DNA of 18,133 nucleotides from positions 1 to 18,133 of the forward strand of contig JANOPZ010000068.1 of NCBI GenBank assembly GCA_031422195.1, read 5' to 3'. Both the position numbers and the translations under genes were made by a program. Below the pieces are notes generated by a model. The model was not told the DNA's origin, made no database searches, and saw nothing but the letters and a program-made list of their open reading frames with translations. Positions within the stretch are counted from its first letter, which is position 1. Each line of letters starts with the position of its first letter. This stretch comes from JALOTE01 sp031422195 (lineage in GTDB: Bacteria; Pseudomonadota; Alphaproteobacteria; Rhizobiales; Rhizobiaceae). Shown piece after piece: positions 1 to 7,116 of this stretch.

Positions 1-948
1 GCCCTCTACGCGACCAAATCCGGTGACAATATTACGCGCAAAAGCCTCTTGGATTTCAAAAAAATCGCCATCATCAACGGTTTTCAAGATTACTTCATGG
101 ATATCGTAGGGCTTATTGGCATTGTCAGGCACGAGTGAATCGAGCGATTCATCGTTATCATCCACCGGTTGAAGGCAGGCAATTTTCGGAAGCGAATCGG
201 TGTTGGACAACGGCAGAAAATCAATCAATCGGCGGGTTTGAATGAGCGCCTCGATATCATTGTTATAAGCGCCATCGGCAATAGACGACTTTGTTGTGTG
301 AATCCGTGCGCCGCCAAGTTCTTCGGCAGTTACGGTTTCATTTGTAACGGTTTTTACAACATCTGGCCCGGTTACAAACATATAGCTGGTATCACGCACC
401 ATAAAAATGAAATCAGTCATCGCAGGTGAATAGACATCGCCTCCCGCGCATGGCCCCATAATCACAGAAATTTGCGGGATTACGCCCGACGCAAGAATGT
501 TGCGCTGAAACACTTCCGCATATCCGCCAAGCGCGGCGACACCTTCTTGAATACGCGCGCCACCTGCATCATAAAGACCAATAATTGGCGCACGGTTTTT
601 CAGCGCCATATCTTGCAGCTTCATAATTTTATTTGCGTGGGCCTCAGACAATGAGCCGCCAAAAACTGTAAAATCTTTTGCAAACACAAACACTTTACGG
701 CCATTGACCGTGCCCCAACCGGTGACAACCCCGTCACCCGGGATGCGCTGTTCGGCCATACCAAAATCAGTGGCACGGTGCTCCACGAACATATCGAATT
801 CTTCAAAAGAACCGGCGTCAAGTAAAACGGACACCCGCTCGCGCGCAGTGAGCTTTCCCTTAGCGTGCTGCGCATCAATACGCGTTTGGCCACCGCCAAG
901 CCGTGCGATGGAACGGCGTTGCTCCAATTGTTCAAGAATGTGCTGCAT
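1..948 (-). CDS. pccB: Propionyl-CoA (acyl-CoA) carboxylase beta chain, 3' end outside window
   Basis: This is the carboxyltransferase (beta) subunit of a biotin-dependent acyl-CoA carboxylase. It moves the carboxyl group from carboxybiotin on the alpha subunit to propionyl-CoA (or a related acyl-CoA), giving methylmalonyl-CoA in the cytoplasm. I translated the minus strand from the ATG at 948-946, and 316 codons stay open to the window edge. The family is about 510 residues long, so the C-terminal part is missing here. Visible hallmarks are a QRR..RLGGG N-terminus, the KGKLTARERV segment (about residues 30-39), DAGGARIQEG (about 127-136) and GPCAGGDVYSPA (about 166-177). The glycine pairs in the last two form the oxyanion pockets of the crotonase fold. 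A GGGGA Shine-Dalgarno lies about 7 nt before the ATG. Propionyl-CoA specificity is by overall resemblance, because the specificity-determining C-terminal residues lie outside the window. The glyoxalase I gene lies 70 nt upstream on the same strand. Confidence 0.93.
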   Translation of the reverse strand, partial: MQHILEQLEQRRSIARLGGGQTRIDAQHAKGKLTARERVSVLLDAGSFEEFDMFVEHRATDFGMAEQRIPGDGVVTGWGTVNGRKVFVFAKDFTVFGGSLSEAHANKIMKLQDMALKNRAPIIGLYDAGGARIQEGVAALGGYAEVFQRNILASGVIPQISVIMGPCAGGDVYSPAMTDFIFMVRDTSYMFVTGPDVVKTVTNETVTAEELGGARIHTTKSSIADGAYNNDIEALIQTRRLIDFLPLSNTDSLPKIACLQPVDDNDESLDSLVPDNANKPYDIHEVILKTVDDGDFFEIQEAFARNIVTGFGRVEG

Positions 949-960
949 CTTTGTCCCCAA

Positions 961-985
961 GCCCTGCAAATAGGATTAGCAGGGC
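961..985 (-). other. Small inverted repeat in the leader of pccB
   Basis: A perfect 7-bp inverted repeat (GCCCTGC / GCAGGGC, 11-nt loop) lies just upstream of the pccB Shine-Dalgarno, in the 70-nt gap after the glyoxalase gene. No T-run follows on either strand, so it does not look like an intrinsic terminator. It could be a leader hairpin or chance. Confidence 0.3.
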
Positions 986-1018
986 CGGAGGTTGTGTCAA
1001 AGCGTGATTATTTGCGGA

Positions 1019-1477
1019 TTACCATTTGCCGGTATTTGGCATAGAAATCCAAGGCTCAGCCGGTGCTAAGACTGCACCTTCTTGCAAAATTTCAATAGAG
1101 ATGCCGTCTGGAGACACGACAAATGCCATATGCCCGTCGCGCGGAGGGCGATTTATGACAACGCCCATATCGTGGAGGCGCTGACAACTTTCGTAAATAT
1201 TATCAACGCGATAGGCGAGGTGGCCGAAGTTACGCCCACCAGTATATACTTCAGTTGAACCGTCTTCATTGGGCCAATTATATGTTAATTCTAACTCCGG
1301 TGCGCGGCGGTCATCTGACCCATTGGCGCGATCATTGGGTGCTGCCAAAAAGATCAAAGTGAAACGGCCTTGTTGGCTGTCATGACGGCGCACTTCTTGC
1401 AGGCCGAGTTTATTGCAATAAAAGTCAAGAGAGGCATCTACATCGTGAACGCGGACCATGGTGTGGAGAAAGCGCAT
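1019..1477 (-). CDS. gloA: Lactoylglutathione lyase (glyoxalase I)
   Basis: Cytoplasmic metalloenzyme of the vicinal-oxygen-chelate fold. It isomerises the hemithioacetal of methylglyoxal and glutathione to S-lactoylglutathione, the first step of methylglyoxal detoxification. The 152-residue product follows the E. coli GloA pattern: an N-terminal RFLHTMVRV strand, the LELTYNW motif and NFGHLAYRVDN, then SPDGISIEILQ. The four expected metal ligands are visible as H5, E63, H86 and E129. I chose the ATG at 1477 because the frame stays open 16 codons further, to 1525, but that extension is unlike the family, and an AAGGT ribosome site lies just upstream of 1477. Being next to pccB raised the idea of methylmalonyl-CoA epimerase, a relative in the same superfamily, but the LTYNW and HTMVRV motifs favour GloA. 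Relative to E. coli there is a short insertion around residues 47-60. Confidence 0.93.
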   Translation of the reverse strand: MRFLHTMVRVHDVDASLDFYCNKLGLQEVRRHDSQQGRFTLIFLAAPNDRANGSDDRRAPELELTYNWPNEDGSTEVYTGGRNFGHLAYRVDNIYESCQRLHDMGVVINRPPRDGHMAFVVSPDGISIEILQEGAVLAPAEPWISMPNTGKW

Positions 1478-1653
1478 TGATTTGACCTTTGAAATGGTTT
1501 GAAAACGAGCGTCATTCACAAACATAAGCTTTGCCGCTTAAATGGCTATCCATATTGGTAAATTTTTAGTAAAACTTTTAGTTGCGTTGACTGTGTAGCC
1601 TAATGCTATGTTCCAAATAGTAGAATCATGTGTTGCGTGTCTGGAGCTGCCAA

Positions 1654-2271
1654 ATGGGGGAAGTAAAAGATTCGTTGAATTCACCACGAAACGCCGTTGA
1701 GGAGAATTCAACAGCGCAGGATGGGGCGGAACGCCTTTCAACAATCGAACATGCCCTAATCGAATTGGTAGAAATATCAGGAACCGTAAAATGGTTCGAT
1801 GGCGCTAAGGGCTACGGCTTTATTCTTGCTGATGACACCGCTTATGGTGATGTCCTACTCCACATTACTTGCCTTCGCCGTGATGGCTACCAAGCTGCGC
1901 CGGAAGGTGCCCGCATCACGTGTGAAATTAAACAAGGCGAACGCGGTTACCAGGTTTTTCGGATCATCGACCTTGATGAAACCAATGTTGACCGCGAAGC
2001 TGCTCCGGCGCGCACGCACACAGTCGTCAATCCCGAAAGCGGGTTTGAACGGGTGGTGGTAAAATGGTTCAACCGCACCAAAGGTTTTGGTTTTGTCACG
2101 CGTGGTGAAGGTACAGAAGATATTTTTGTACACATGGAGACGATGCGTCGTCACGGCCTTGCAGAACTTCGCCCGGGCCAAACCGTGATTGTGCGTTTTG
2201 GGCGCAGCGGAAAGGGCCTCATGGCTTCGGAAGTGCGTCCGGACGTTGGCACGCCGCAGCTTGATAATTGA
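1654..2271 (+). CDS. Double cold-shock-domain protein
   Basis: A 205-residue nucleic-acid-binding protein with two cold-shock (OB-fold) domains, a form common in alphaproteobacteria. Domain 1 spans about residues 41-110 (SGTVKWFDGAKGYGFI, then VLLHI). Domain 2 spans about 132-198 (VVVKWFNRTKGFGFVT, then DIFVHM). In each, the aromatic RNP1-like (KGxGF) and RNP2-like (V/I-x-VH) motifs that stack on single-stranded RNA or DNA can be seen; domain 1 is slightly divergent (Y for F in RNP1, LLH for FVH in RNP2). The first 40 residues are polar and probably disordered. The frame is open from a GTG at 1630, but the ATG at 1654 has a GGAG Shine-Dalgarno 7 nt upstream and is preferred. The gene diverges from gloA across about 175 bp. 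The DUF192 gene follows closely, so they are probably cotranscribed. Confidence 0.9.
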   Translation: MGEVKDSLNSPRNAVEENSTAQDGAERLSTIEHALIELVEISGTVKWFDGAKGYGFILADDTAYGDVLLHITCLRRDGYQAAPEGARITCEIKQGERGYQVFRIIDLDETNVDREAAPARTHTVVNPESGFERVVVKWFNRTKGFGFVTRGEGTEDIFVHMETMRRHGLAELRPGQTVIVRFGRSGKGLMASEVRPDVGTPQLDN

Positions 2272-2297
2272 GCGGGCTTGAAAAGCTGTTTACTGGA

Positions 2298-2774
2298 ATG
2301 AGACTTAGCGTTTTTGCTGCCTTAACCATTGGCATATTTGCCGGTTTTGCATTTGTTGGTTCTGCATTTGCCGGTGATGCAATGAAATTTGCAATTGATC
2401 GCACGCCGTTGACGATTGAAACAAAAGCTGGCGAGATAATTTTCGATGTTGAAATTGCGGACACTGACCTCGAGCGTGCTGCTGGTTTAATGTTCCGCGA
2501 GGATTTCCCTGAAAACCGTGCGATGCTGTTTGATTTTCAAACCACGCGCCCGGTTTCAATGTGGATGAAAAATACACCACTGCCCTTGGACATGCTATTT
2601 GTCGATGCAACAGGCCTGATTTTAGGCATTGCTGAAAATACAACACCCCAATCACTCGGTGTCATAAGTTCGCCAAAACCTGTGCTTTATGTGGTGGAGA
2701 TTAATGCCGGTCAGGCGGCGGCCAACAACATAACAACGGGTGATAAAATGGTTCATACGTTCATCAAGCAATAA
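2298..2774 (+). CDS. Secreted DUF192 family protein
   Basis: A protein of about 158 residues with a clear Sec signal peptide. MR is followed by a hydrophobic stretch and an A-F-A cleavage site near residue 25, so the mature protein should be periplasmic or exported. The mature part matches DUF192: an IADTDLERAAGLMFRE segment, then RPVSMWMKNTPLPLDMLFVD and a C-terminal VVEINAGQA. The family is small, widespread and has no established biochemical role that I know of. The frame also allows a TTG at 2268 that overlaps the stop of the cold-shock gene (TTGA). I prefer the ATG at 2298 because it puts the signal peptide right at the N-terminus, although neither start has a strong ribosome site. The alpha/beta hydrolase starts 3 nt after this stop, which suggests translational coupling. 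Confidence 0.87.
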   Translation: MRLSVFAALTIGIFAGFAFVGSAFAGDAMKFAIDRTPLTIETKAGEIIFDVEIADTDLERAAGLMFREDFPENRAMLFDFQTTRPVSMWMKNTPLPLDMLFVDATGLILGIAENTTPQSLGVISSPKPVLYVVEINAGQAAANNITTGDKMVHTFIKQ

Positions 2775-2777
2775 GCA

Positions 2778-3539
2778 ATGGCGTTTTTTAGCCACGACGG
2801 ATTTGGATTGCGGTACGAAACATGGCGCGATGGTGCAAACAAAATGCCGGTGCTGCTTATCCATGGCTTTGCGTCAAACTTGGATGTTAATTGGGTGGGC
2901 CCGCTTTGGGTCAAAACGCTAACGGACGCTGGTTATCCAGTGGTTGCCTTTGACCATCGCGGACATGGCAAAAGCAAGTCGAGCCAAAACCCGGATGATT
3001 ATACGCCGCACAAAATGGCAAGTGATGCATTGGCATTGCTTGATCATTTGGGTATTGGTCAGGCCCATTTGATGGGTTATTCCATGGGTGCCAGGGTTTC
3101 AGCATTTGCAGCCATAATGCAGCCGCATCGCGTAACCAGCCTTTGTTTTGGCGGCCTTGGCTTGGCGTTGATTGAAGGCGCTGGCTTTTGGGGGCCGGTC
3201 CATGAGGCGTTAGTAACGGATGATATTGCCTCGATTATTGATCCGCGCGCCCTGATGTTTCGCAAATTTGCCGATCAAACCAAAAGCGACCGAATTGCCT
3301 TGGGCGCATGTATTGAAGGCTCGCGCATCAATATGAGTTTGGGCGAGGCGGCCAGTATAACAATCCCAACGCTTATCGCCGTGGGAACAAAAGATGATTT
3401 GGCTGGAAGTGCCATAGATTTGGCGGCTTTAATGCCCAATGCGCAAGACTTTCAAATTGAAGGTCGTGACCATATGTTGGCTGTAGGTGACCGGACGTTT
3501 AAGGCCAGCTATCTGGCTTTTCTCGATAAGATCTCCTGA
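2778..3539 (+). CDS. Alpha/beta-fold hydrolase
   Basis: A 253-residue alpha/beta hydrolase. The oxyanion-side HGF motif is at residues 29-31, the DHRGHGKS segment at about 59-66, and the nucleophile elbow GYSMG places the catalytic serine at 102. The acid is probably D206 or D207 (GTKDD), and the histidine is H232 in GRDHM. There is no signal peptide, so it is expected to be cytoplasmic. The substrate cannot be read from the sequence; relatives include esterases, lipases and C-C hydrolases. It follows the DUF192 gene by 3 nt and lies 93 nt before cysE, probably at the end of the cold-shock/DUF192 transcription unit. Confidence 0.88.
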   Translation: MAFFSHDGFGLRYETWRDGANKMPVLLIHGFASNLDVNWVGPLWVKTLTDAGYPVVAFDHRGHGKSKSSQNPDDYTPHKMASDALALLDHLGIGQAHLMGYSMGARVSAFAAIMQPHRVTSLCFGGLGLALIEGAGFWGPVHEALVTDDIASIIDPRALMFRKFADQTKSDRIALGACIEGSRINMSLGEAASITIPTLIAVGTKDDLAGSAIDLAALMPNAQDFQIEGRDHMLAVGDRTFKASYLAFLDKIS

Positions 3540-3632
3540 AACGCAATGACCATTATTCTGAAATTGCCGCTGAAGCAAAACGCCCTATATTCATAAATAT
3601 GGATATTAAGGCAACTATGGGGAAATAAAGCC

Positions 3633-4451
3633 ATGCATGCAGAGTTTCAGCGCCAATCCAACATCGAGACCATTGATCCAATCTGGACGTCTGTTTTGGA
3701 GGAAGGCCGTCATATCGTGCGTCACGATCCACTTTTAACGGCATTTGTGCATGCTTGCGTTCTAAACCATGACACTCTCGAAGAAGCGATTGCGCACCGG
3801 ATTGCACAGCGACTTGACCATCCAGATTACCCTGCAGAGCTTTTGGTGCAGGACTTCCGCGCGATGGCCAAGGATAATGCCGAGTGGGGAACCATTGTCC
3901 GGGTCGATGTGCAGGCCGTGTATGACCGCGATCCAGCGTGTTCACGGTTCATTGAACCTATTTTATACTTCAAAGGCTTTCACGCCATTCAAACCCATCG
4001 CTTGGCCCATTGGATGTTAAGTAAAAGCCGCAAAGACACAGCGCTTTATCTGCAAAGCCGGTCTTCCGCAGTGTTTCAAACAGACATAAACCCTGCCGCA
4101 GTTTTTGGTCGCGGGATTTTTCTAGACCATGCGACGGGCTTGGTGGTTGGCGAGACAGCGCGCATTGGTAACAATGTTTCTATTTTGCATAATGTTACTT
4201 TGGGCGGAACCGGCAAGACGGGCGGCATTCGGCATCCGAAAATTGGCGATGGTGTTATGCTTGGGGCAGGGGCCAAAATTCTGGGCAATATTTCCGTTGG
4301 TATGTGTAGCCGTGTTGCTGCAGGTTCAGTGGTTCTGGTCGATGTTCCAGCCCAATCGACGGTGGCCGGCGTGCCAGCTAAGGTTGTTGGTGCGGCCGGA
4401 TGTTCAGACCCTGCGCGTACCATGGATCAAATGATTTCAACACAAGAATAA
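3633..4451 (+). CDS. cysE: Serine O-acetyltransferase
   Basis: Catalyses acetyl transfer from acetyl-CoA to L-serine, giving O-acetylserine, the carbon skeleton onto which O-acetylserine sulfhydrylase adds sulfide to make cysteine. The 272-residue length is normal. The N-terminal helical SATase domain covers about residues 10-145, with the conserved FKGFHAIQTHRLAHW stretch at about 113-127. The C-terminal left-handed beta-helix is built of hexapeptide repeats. Catalytic residues are visible as D151, H166 (in GIFLDHATG) and H201 (in IRHPKI), equivalent to D143, H158 and H193 of the E. coli enzyme. A GGGGA ribosome site lies 9 nt before the ATG. The 93-nt AT-richer gap upstream could hold a promoter. 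DUF3126 follows, an order often seen in alphaproteobacteria. Confidence 0.96.
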   Translation: MHAEFQRQSNIETIDPIWTSVLEEGRHIVRHDPLLTAFVHACVLNHDTLEEAIAHRIAQRLDHPDYPAELLVQDFRAMAKDNAEWGTIVRVDVQAVYDRDPACSRFIEPILYFKGFHAIQTHRLAHWMLSKSRKDTALYLQSRSSAVFQTDINPAAVFGRGIFLDHATGLVVGETARIGNNVSILHNVTLGGTGKTGGIRHPKIGDGVMLGAGAKILGNISVGMCSRVAAGSVVLVDVPAQSTVAGVPAKVVGAAGCSDPARTMDQMISTQE

Positions 4452-4529
4452 ACCATCAAAAGGTTTGGCGGTGTTGCCGTTAACGGCGCTGTCGCTTACA
4501 TGCGAATGATTAAATTCGGAGTGCCGTCC

Positions 4530-4742
4530 ATGAATAAAATTGAAATCGATAAACTAACCGGTTATTTCCGCCGGACGTTTGGCAATCCTTCGATTGTTGT
4601 AAGGGCACGGCCAAAGCTCAAAGACTCTGCTGAACTCTACGTTGGCGAAGAATTCTTGGGCATTATATCGCGCATTGAAGACGAGGGCGAAACCTCTTAC
4701 GATTTATCGATGTCGATTTTGGATATTGATTTAGAAGATTGA
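4530..4742 (+). CDS. DUF3126 family protein
   Basis: A 70-residue cytoplasmic protein matching DUF3126, an alphaproteobacterial family of unknown function commonly found just after cysE. Recognisable parts are the RRTFGNPSI segment, RPKLKDSAELYVG and the acidic SILDIDLED terminus. The frame opens at 4500, but the ATG at 4530 has a GGAG ribosome site 8 nt upstream and fits the family's length. It probably shares the cysE transcript (78-nt gap). Its stop lies only 2 nt from the stop of the convergent gene on the minus strand, with no hairpin between them. Confidence 0.87.
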   Translation: MNKIEIDKLTGYFRRTFGNPSIVVRARPKLKDSAELYVGEEFLGIISRIEDEGETSYDLSMSILDIDLED

Positions 4743-4744
4743 GA

Positions 4745-5491
4745 CTATTGAACCGGCGATTTCAAAATCATGGTGTTTACAAGGCCAATGACTTGATCAT
4801 CCAAAGTACGATAGTCATTTAGCAGCCAAAAGGGAAAACGGTATTTTACGCTGAGATCATTGGCGAGAAATACGTCGCGTTCACAGGGTGCTATTGCCCG
4901 GTCGCCATCGGCTCCGGTGATGCAACGTGCGACGAACGGGCTATTTGCCCCGCGGTTGCCGACAAACAATCGTTCATTGGCAAAAATAGCACGTTCTTTT
5001 TTGAACCGATATGATTCGAGGCCGCTGGTTGCTGTGTTCTCTGCCATTGGGTCAATCAGCTGCCGATAAATCGGGTCAAAGCGACCAGTCATATCTCTGC
5101 TCATTTGTTGCGGTTCAATTGTGATAAATATCAGCTGCGATTTACCGTCTTGTTCATTGTTGAAAAATGCCCGGTTTTTTTTGCTATAACCTTCAAGGTC
5201 CGGCAATACCGCATAAAGATCAAGTTCGGCTTTTACGCCGGCACCGCGTTGGTCATTGTGACGGATATAATTTTCCGGCACATTCAATACGGCATTTGCA
5301 ATAACGATCTCGTGAATCTGGGTGCTGTTTGAATTGCCGCCTAGCATAACTTGGCCGCCAAACATTCGCCCTGCAATACTTATCGTGACAGACAGGAGAC
5401 CTATTAGAATCATAGCAAAAAATAGTTTGCGAAATGAATCCGGCGCTAAAGTTGTGCTTAAATTTGCTGATTGCGGGGCGCTCGTACTCAT
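4745..5491 (-). CDS. Hypothetical single-pass inner-membrane protein
   Basis: I do not recognise the family. The 248-residue product has a polar N-terminus, one hydrophobic helix at about residues 23-41 and a soluble remainder of about 200 residues that is probably periplasmic. Near the C-terminus there are two cysteines (C190 and C203), the only ones in the protein, which could form a disulfide. An FPFWLL segment lies at about 219-224. No catalytic signature is evident. The codon pattern looks normal, and the reading frame is long and clean. The gene converges with DUF3126 (2-nt gap) and diverges from the gamma-carbonic-anhydrase-like gene across 80 bp, so both promoters must lie in 5492-5571. 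No strong ribosome site precedes the ATG at 5491. Confidence 0.8.
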   Translation of the reverse strand: MSTSAPQSANLSTTLAPDSFRKLFFAMILIGLLSVTISIAGRMFGGQVMLGGNSNSTQIHEIVIANAVLNVPENYIRHNDQRGAGVKAELDLYAVLPDLEGYSKKNRAFFNNEQDGKSQLIFITIEPQQMSRDMTGRFDPIYRQLIDPMAENTATSGLESYRFKKERAIFANERLFVGNRGANSPFVARCITGADGDRAIAPCERDVFLANDLSVKYRFPFWLLNDYRTLDDQVIGLVNTMILKSPVQ

Positions 5492-5571
5492 AACAAAAAT
5501 ACCGGATTGCTAATCCTCTTACCTTCGGCATTTATGGTTAATGTCCCGTTAGCAAAAGTAAGTTACGCTCA

Positions 5572-6108
5572 ATGATCTATGCCCTTGATGGTATCCAACC
5601 GCACTTTGAAGAAAAGAATTCAAGCTGGGTTGCGCCAGAAGCTATTTTAATTGGCAATGTTGAAATTGGCCGCAACGTCGGAATTTGGTTTGGCGCAGTG
5701 CTCCGCGGCGACACGGAGAAACTGAGCATCGGAGCCGGTAGCAACGTTCAAGAAAACTGTGTGCTTCATTCCGATCCGGGGTTTCCGCTCACGATCGGAG
5801 CAGGGTGCACGATTGGCCATAAAGCGCTACTGCACGGTTGCACCATTGGCAATAATTGCCTTATTGGTATGGGCGCTATTATTTTGAACGGTGCTGTCAT
5901 TGGCGACAATTGCCTTGTTGGCGCAGGAGCTTTGGTCACCGAGCGAAAGGTATTTCCGGCAGGCAGCCTCATTATTGGTGCGCCAGCTAGAATGGCCAGG
6001 CCTCTGACGGATGTTGAGATTGCTGGCATAACCCAGTCTGCTGCCCACTACATTGAAAACCAAAGGCGGTTTGCCAAAGGGTTGACACCGGCTGGAAACG
6101 ATTTTTGA
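5572..6108 (+). CDS. Gamma-carbonic-anhydrase-like hexapeptide-repeat protein
   Basis: A 178-residue left-handed beta-helix protein of the YrdA/PaaY/gamma-carbonic-anhydrase group. Hexapeptide repeats run from about residue 22 to 130 and are followed by a C-terminal helix. The three histidines that bind the catalytic metal in trimeric gamma-carbonic anhydrases appear to be H66 (CVLHSD), H83 and H88 (IGHKALLHGC). The R45-G-D47 and Q60-E61-N62 motifs are also conserved in the family. The likely activity is hydration of CO2 or a related metal-dependent hydrolysis; many members have not been shown to be active, so the enzymatic claim is an inference. The gene stands alone on the plus strand. A strong hairpin about 90 nt past the stop (6198-6227) may help end the transcript. 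Confidence 0.9.
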   Translation: MIYALDGIQPHFEEKNSSWVAPEAILIGNVEIGRNVGIWFGAVLRGDTEKLSIGAGSNVQENCVLHSDPGFPLTIGAGCTIGHKALLHGCTIGNNCLIGMGAIILNGAVIGDNCLVGAGALVTERKVFPAGSLIIGAPARMARPLTDVEIAGITQSAAHYIENQRRFAKGLTPAGNDF

Positions 6109-6193
6109 TCCCGGGCATTGATAGTGAATTATTTTCATTCAAATGGAAGCTGGCACAATCGGGCAAGCTTTCCATGGCAGCGCTATTGATAAT

Positions 6194-6266
6194 GGGTGGA
6201 GCCAGCCCTGGGGACGGGGCTGGCTCCTATTCCCGGTCATTGGGGGGACTGGACGGGTCTGACCGG
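6194..6266 (+). repeat. Two consecutive hairpins between convergent genes
   Basis: The first hairpin is a perfect 11-bp inverted repeat at 6198-6208 / 6217-6227. Two further pairs close it with a GGGA (GNRA-type) tetraloop, and a GGG/CCC pairing flanks it. The second is a 7-bp inverted repeat, CCGGTCA (6233-6239) with TGACCGG (6260-6266), enclosing a G-rich 20-nt loop. No T-run follows, so this is not a textbook rho-independent terminator. It sits between the stop of the gamma-carbonic-anhydrase-like gene and the stop of the convergent C93 protease gene. It could be a bidirectional transcript end, an mRNA-stabilising structure or one copy of a dispersed palindromic repeat. Confidence 0.55.
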
Positions 6267-6280
6267 AGAATGCAATTGCC

Positions 6281-6886
6281 TTATTTTAACGCAGCCACTG
6301 ATGGATTGCTGGTGTCGTCAATTCCAACCCAACGGCCAGAATTATCTTCGGACTGGCGCTTAAGGAAGGCATAACCGGTGTCAGTCCAAAGGCGCACATC
6401 GCTGCGCAAATTGTCGAGTATAAAATCACCTTGGTTTGTACTGACCGTCAACACTGCATGGCCGCTGCCGTCGGATTGACGAACAACTGTAATCAGAAGA
6501 TTGTTTTCAGCAAAACCAGCCTTCATCAACAACTTGCGTTTGAGCAAAACATAGTCTTCGCAGTCGCCCTTATTGGCAGGATACGACCAAACCTCTTCTT
6601 TGCCCCACATTTCCTGATCGGTGATTGGTTTGATCATGGAATTAACTGCAGAATTGACGTCAATAATGCGTGTCCATGCAGATTGGCTCAGCTTAACTGT
6701 GTCGACATTGCTGCGTAGAACGCGGCAATCTGACGGTAGGCGCTGACACAGTTCGTAATGCCCGATTGGTTGAGTGGTTTCGCTTGTTGTGACCATTTTC
6801 GACGCGGCATACGCGCCAAATACATTGGAAAACAAGCCAAATGAAAAAACTAGTCCCGTTAGTATATCCCGCAATGTTTTTGTCAT
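6281..6886 (-). CDS. Exported transglutaminase-like cysteine protease (Peptidase_C93 / DUF920)
   Basis: A 201-residue protein with an N-terminal signal peptide (hydrophobic residues about 8-24, probable cleavage in AYAAS near 28), so the mature enzyme should be periplasmic. The core matches the bacterial transglutaminase-like cysteine proteinase family. A catalytic triad is visible as C109 (KGDCEDY), H143 (SGHAVL) and D158 (FILDN), and the W100-S-Y-P segment precedes the Cys as in the family. The best-known relative is LapG, which cuts surface adhesins under c-di-GMP control. Whether this shorter rhizobial-type member does the same is not shown by the sequence. A GGGGG ribosome site lies 6 nt before the ATG. 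An AT-rich region of about 170 bp upstream, starting after the PilZ terminator, presumably holds its own promoter. Confidence 0.87.
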   Translation of the reverse strand: MTKTLRDILTGLVFSFGLFSNVFGAYAASKMVTTSETTQPIGHYELCQRLPSDCRVLRSNVDTVKLSQSAWTRIIDVNSAVNSMIKPITDQEMWGKEEVWSYPANKGDCEDYVLLKRKLLMKAGFAENNLLITVVRQSDGSGHAVLTVSTNQGDFILDNLRSDVRLWTDTGYAFLKRQSEDNSGRWVGIDDTSNPSVAALK

Positions 6887-7055
6887 TATCAGCCCCCTAT
6901 GGAACTACAATGACACATATGTTTTTATGTCAGGCAAAATTTGGTTGTCACAATTGAAGTGTATTAGAGTAAAATACAGTATAAATTTAATTCAATATAA
7001 CTATAAATTTTCGCTAAAATTGAGCAATTAATTTAGTCTTTCGTCAAGAAATAAC

Positions 7056-7089
7056 GCAATAAAAAAGCCGGGCTGGTTAGCCCGGCTTT
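7056..7089 (-). terminator. Rho-independent terminator after the PilZ gene
   Basis: An 11-bp perfect stem (7064-7074 / 7079-7089, GC-rich core, 4-nt loop) is followed on the minus strand by TTTTTT that begins inside the stem. It lies 28 nt past the PilZ stop and about 180 nt before the start of the C93 protease gene. It therefore separates these two transcription units. Confidence 0.9.
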
Positions 7090-7116
7090 GATATCTCAAG
7101 ATCAGAACTGGCGCAG

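Noticed and set aside
1019..1477. Methylmalonyl-CoA epimerase as an alternative for the glyoxalase gene next to pccB
   Set aside because: The LTYNW and HTMVRV motifs and the four ligands match glyoxalase I.
1478..1525. 16-codon extension of gloA
   Set aside because: GloA proteins start at MRFLHT-type sequence, and a ribosome site precedes the ATG at 1477.
1581..1612. Possible promoter for the cold-shock gene (TTGACT and TATGTT)
   Set aside because: The spacing is only 14 bp, and no better-spaced -10 box is present, so I do not call it.
6887..7063. AT-rich gap upstream of the C93 protease gene, with a weak TGACA/TGTCA inverted repeat
   Set aside because: It probably contains the promoter, but no pair of boxes stands out, and the repeat is short enough to be chance.
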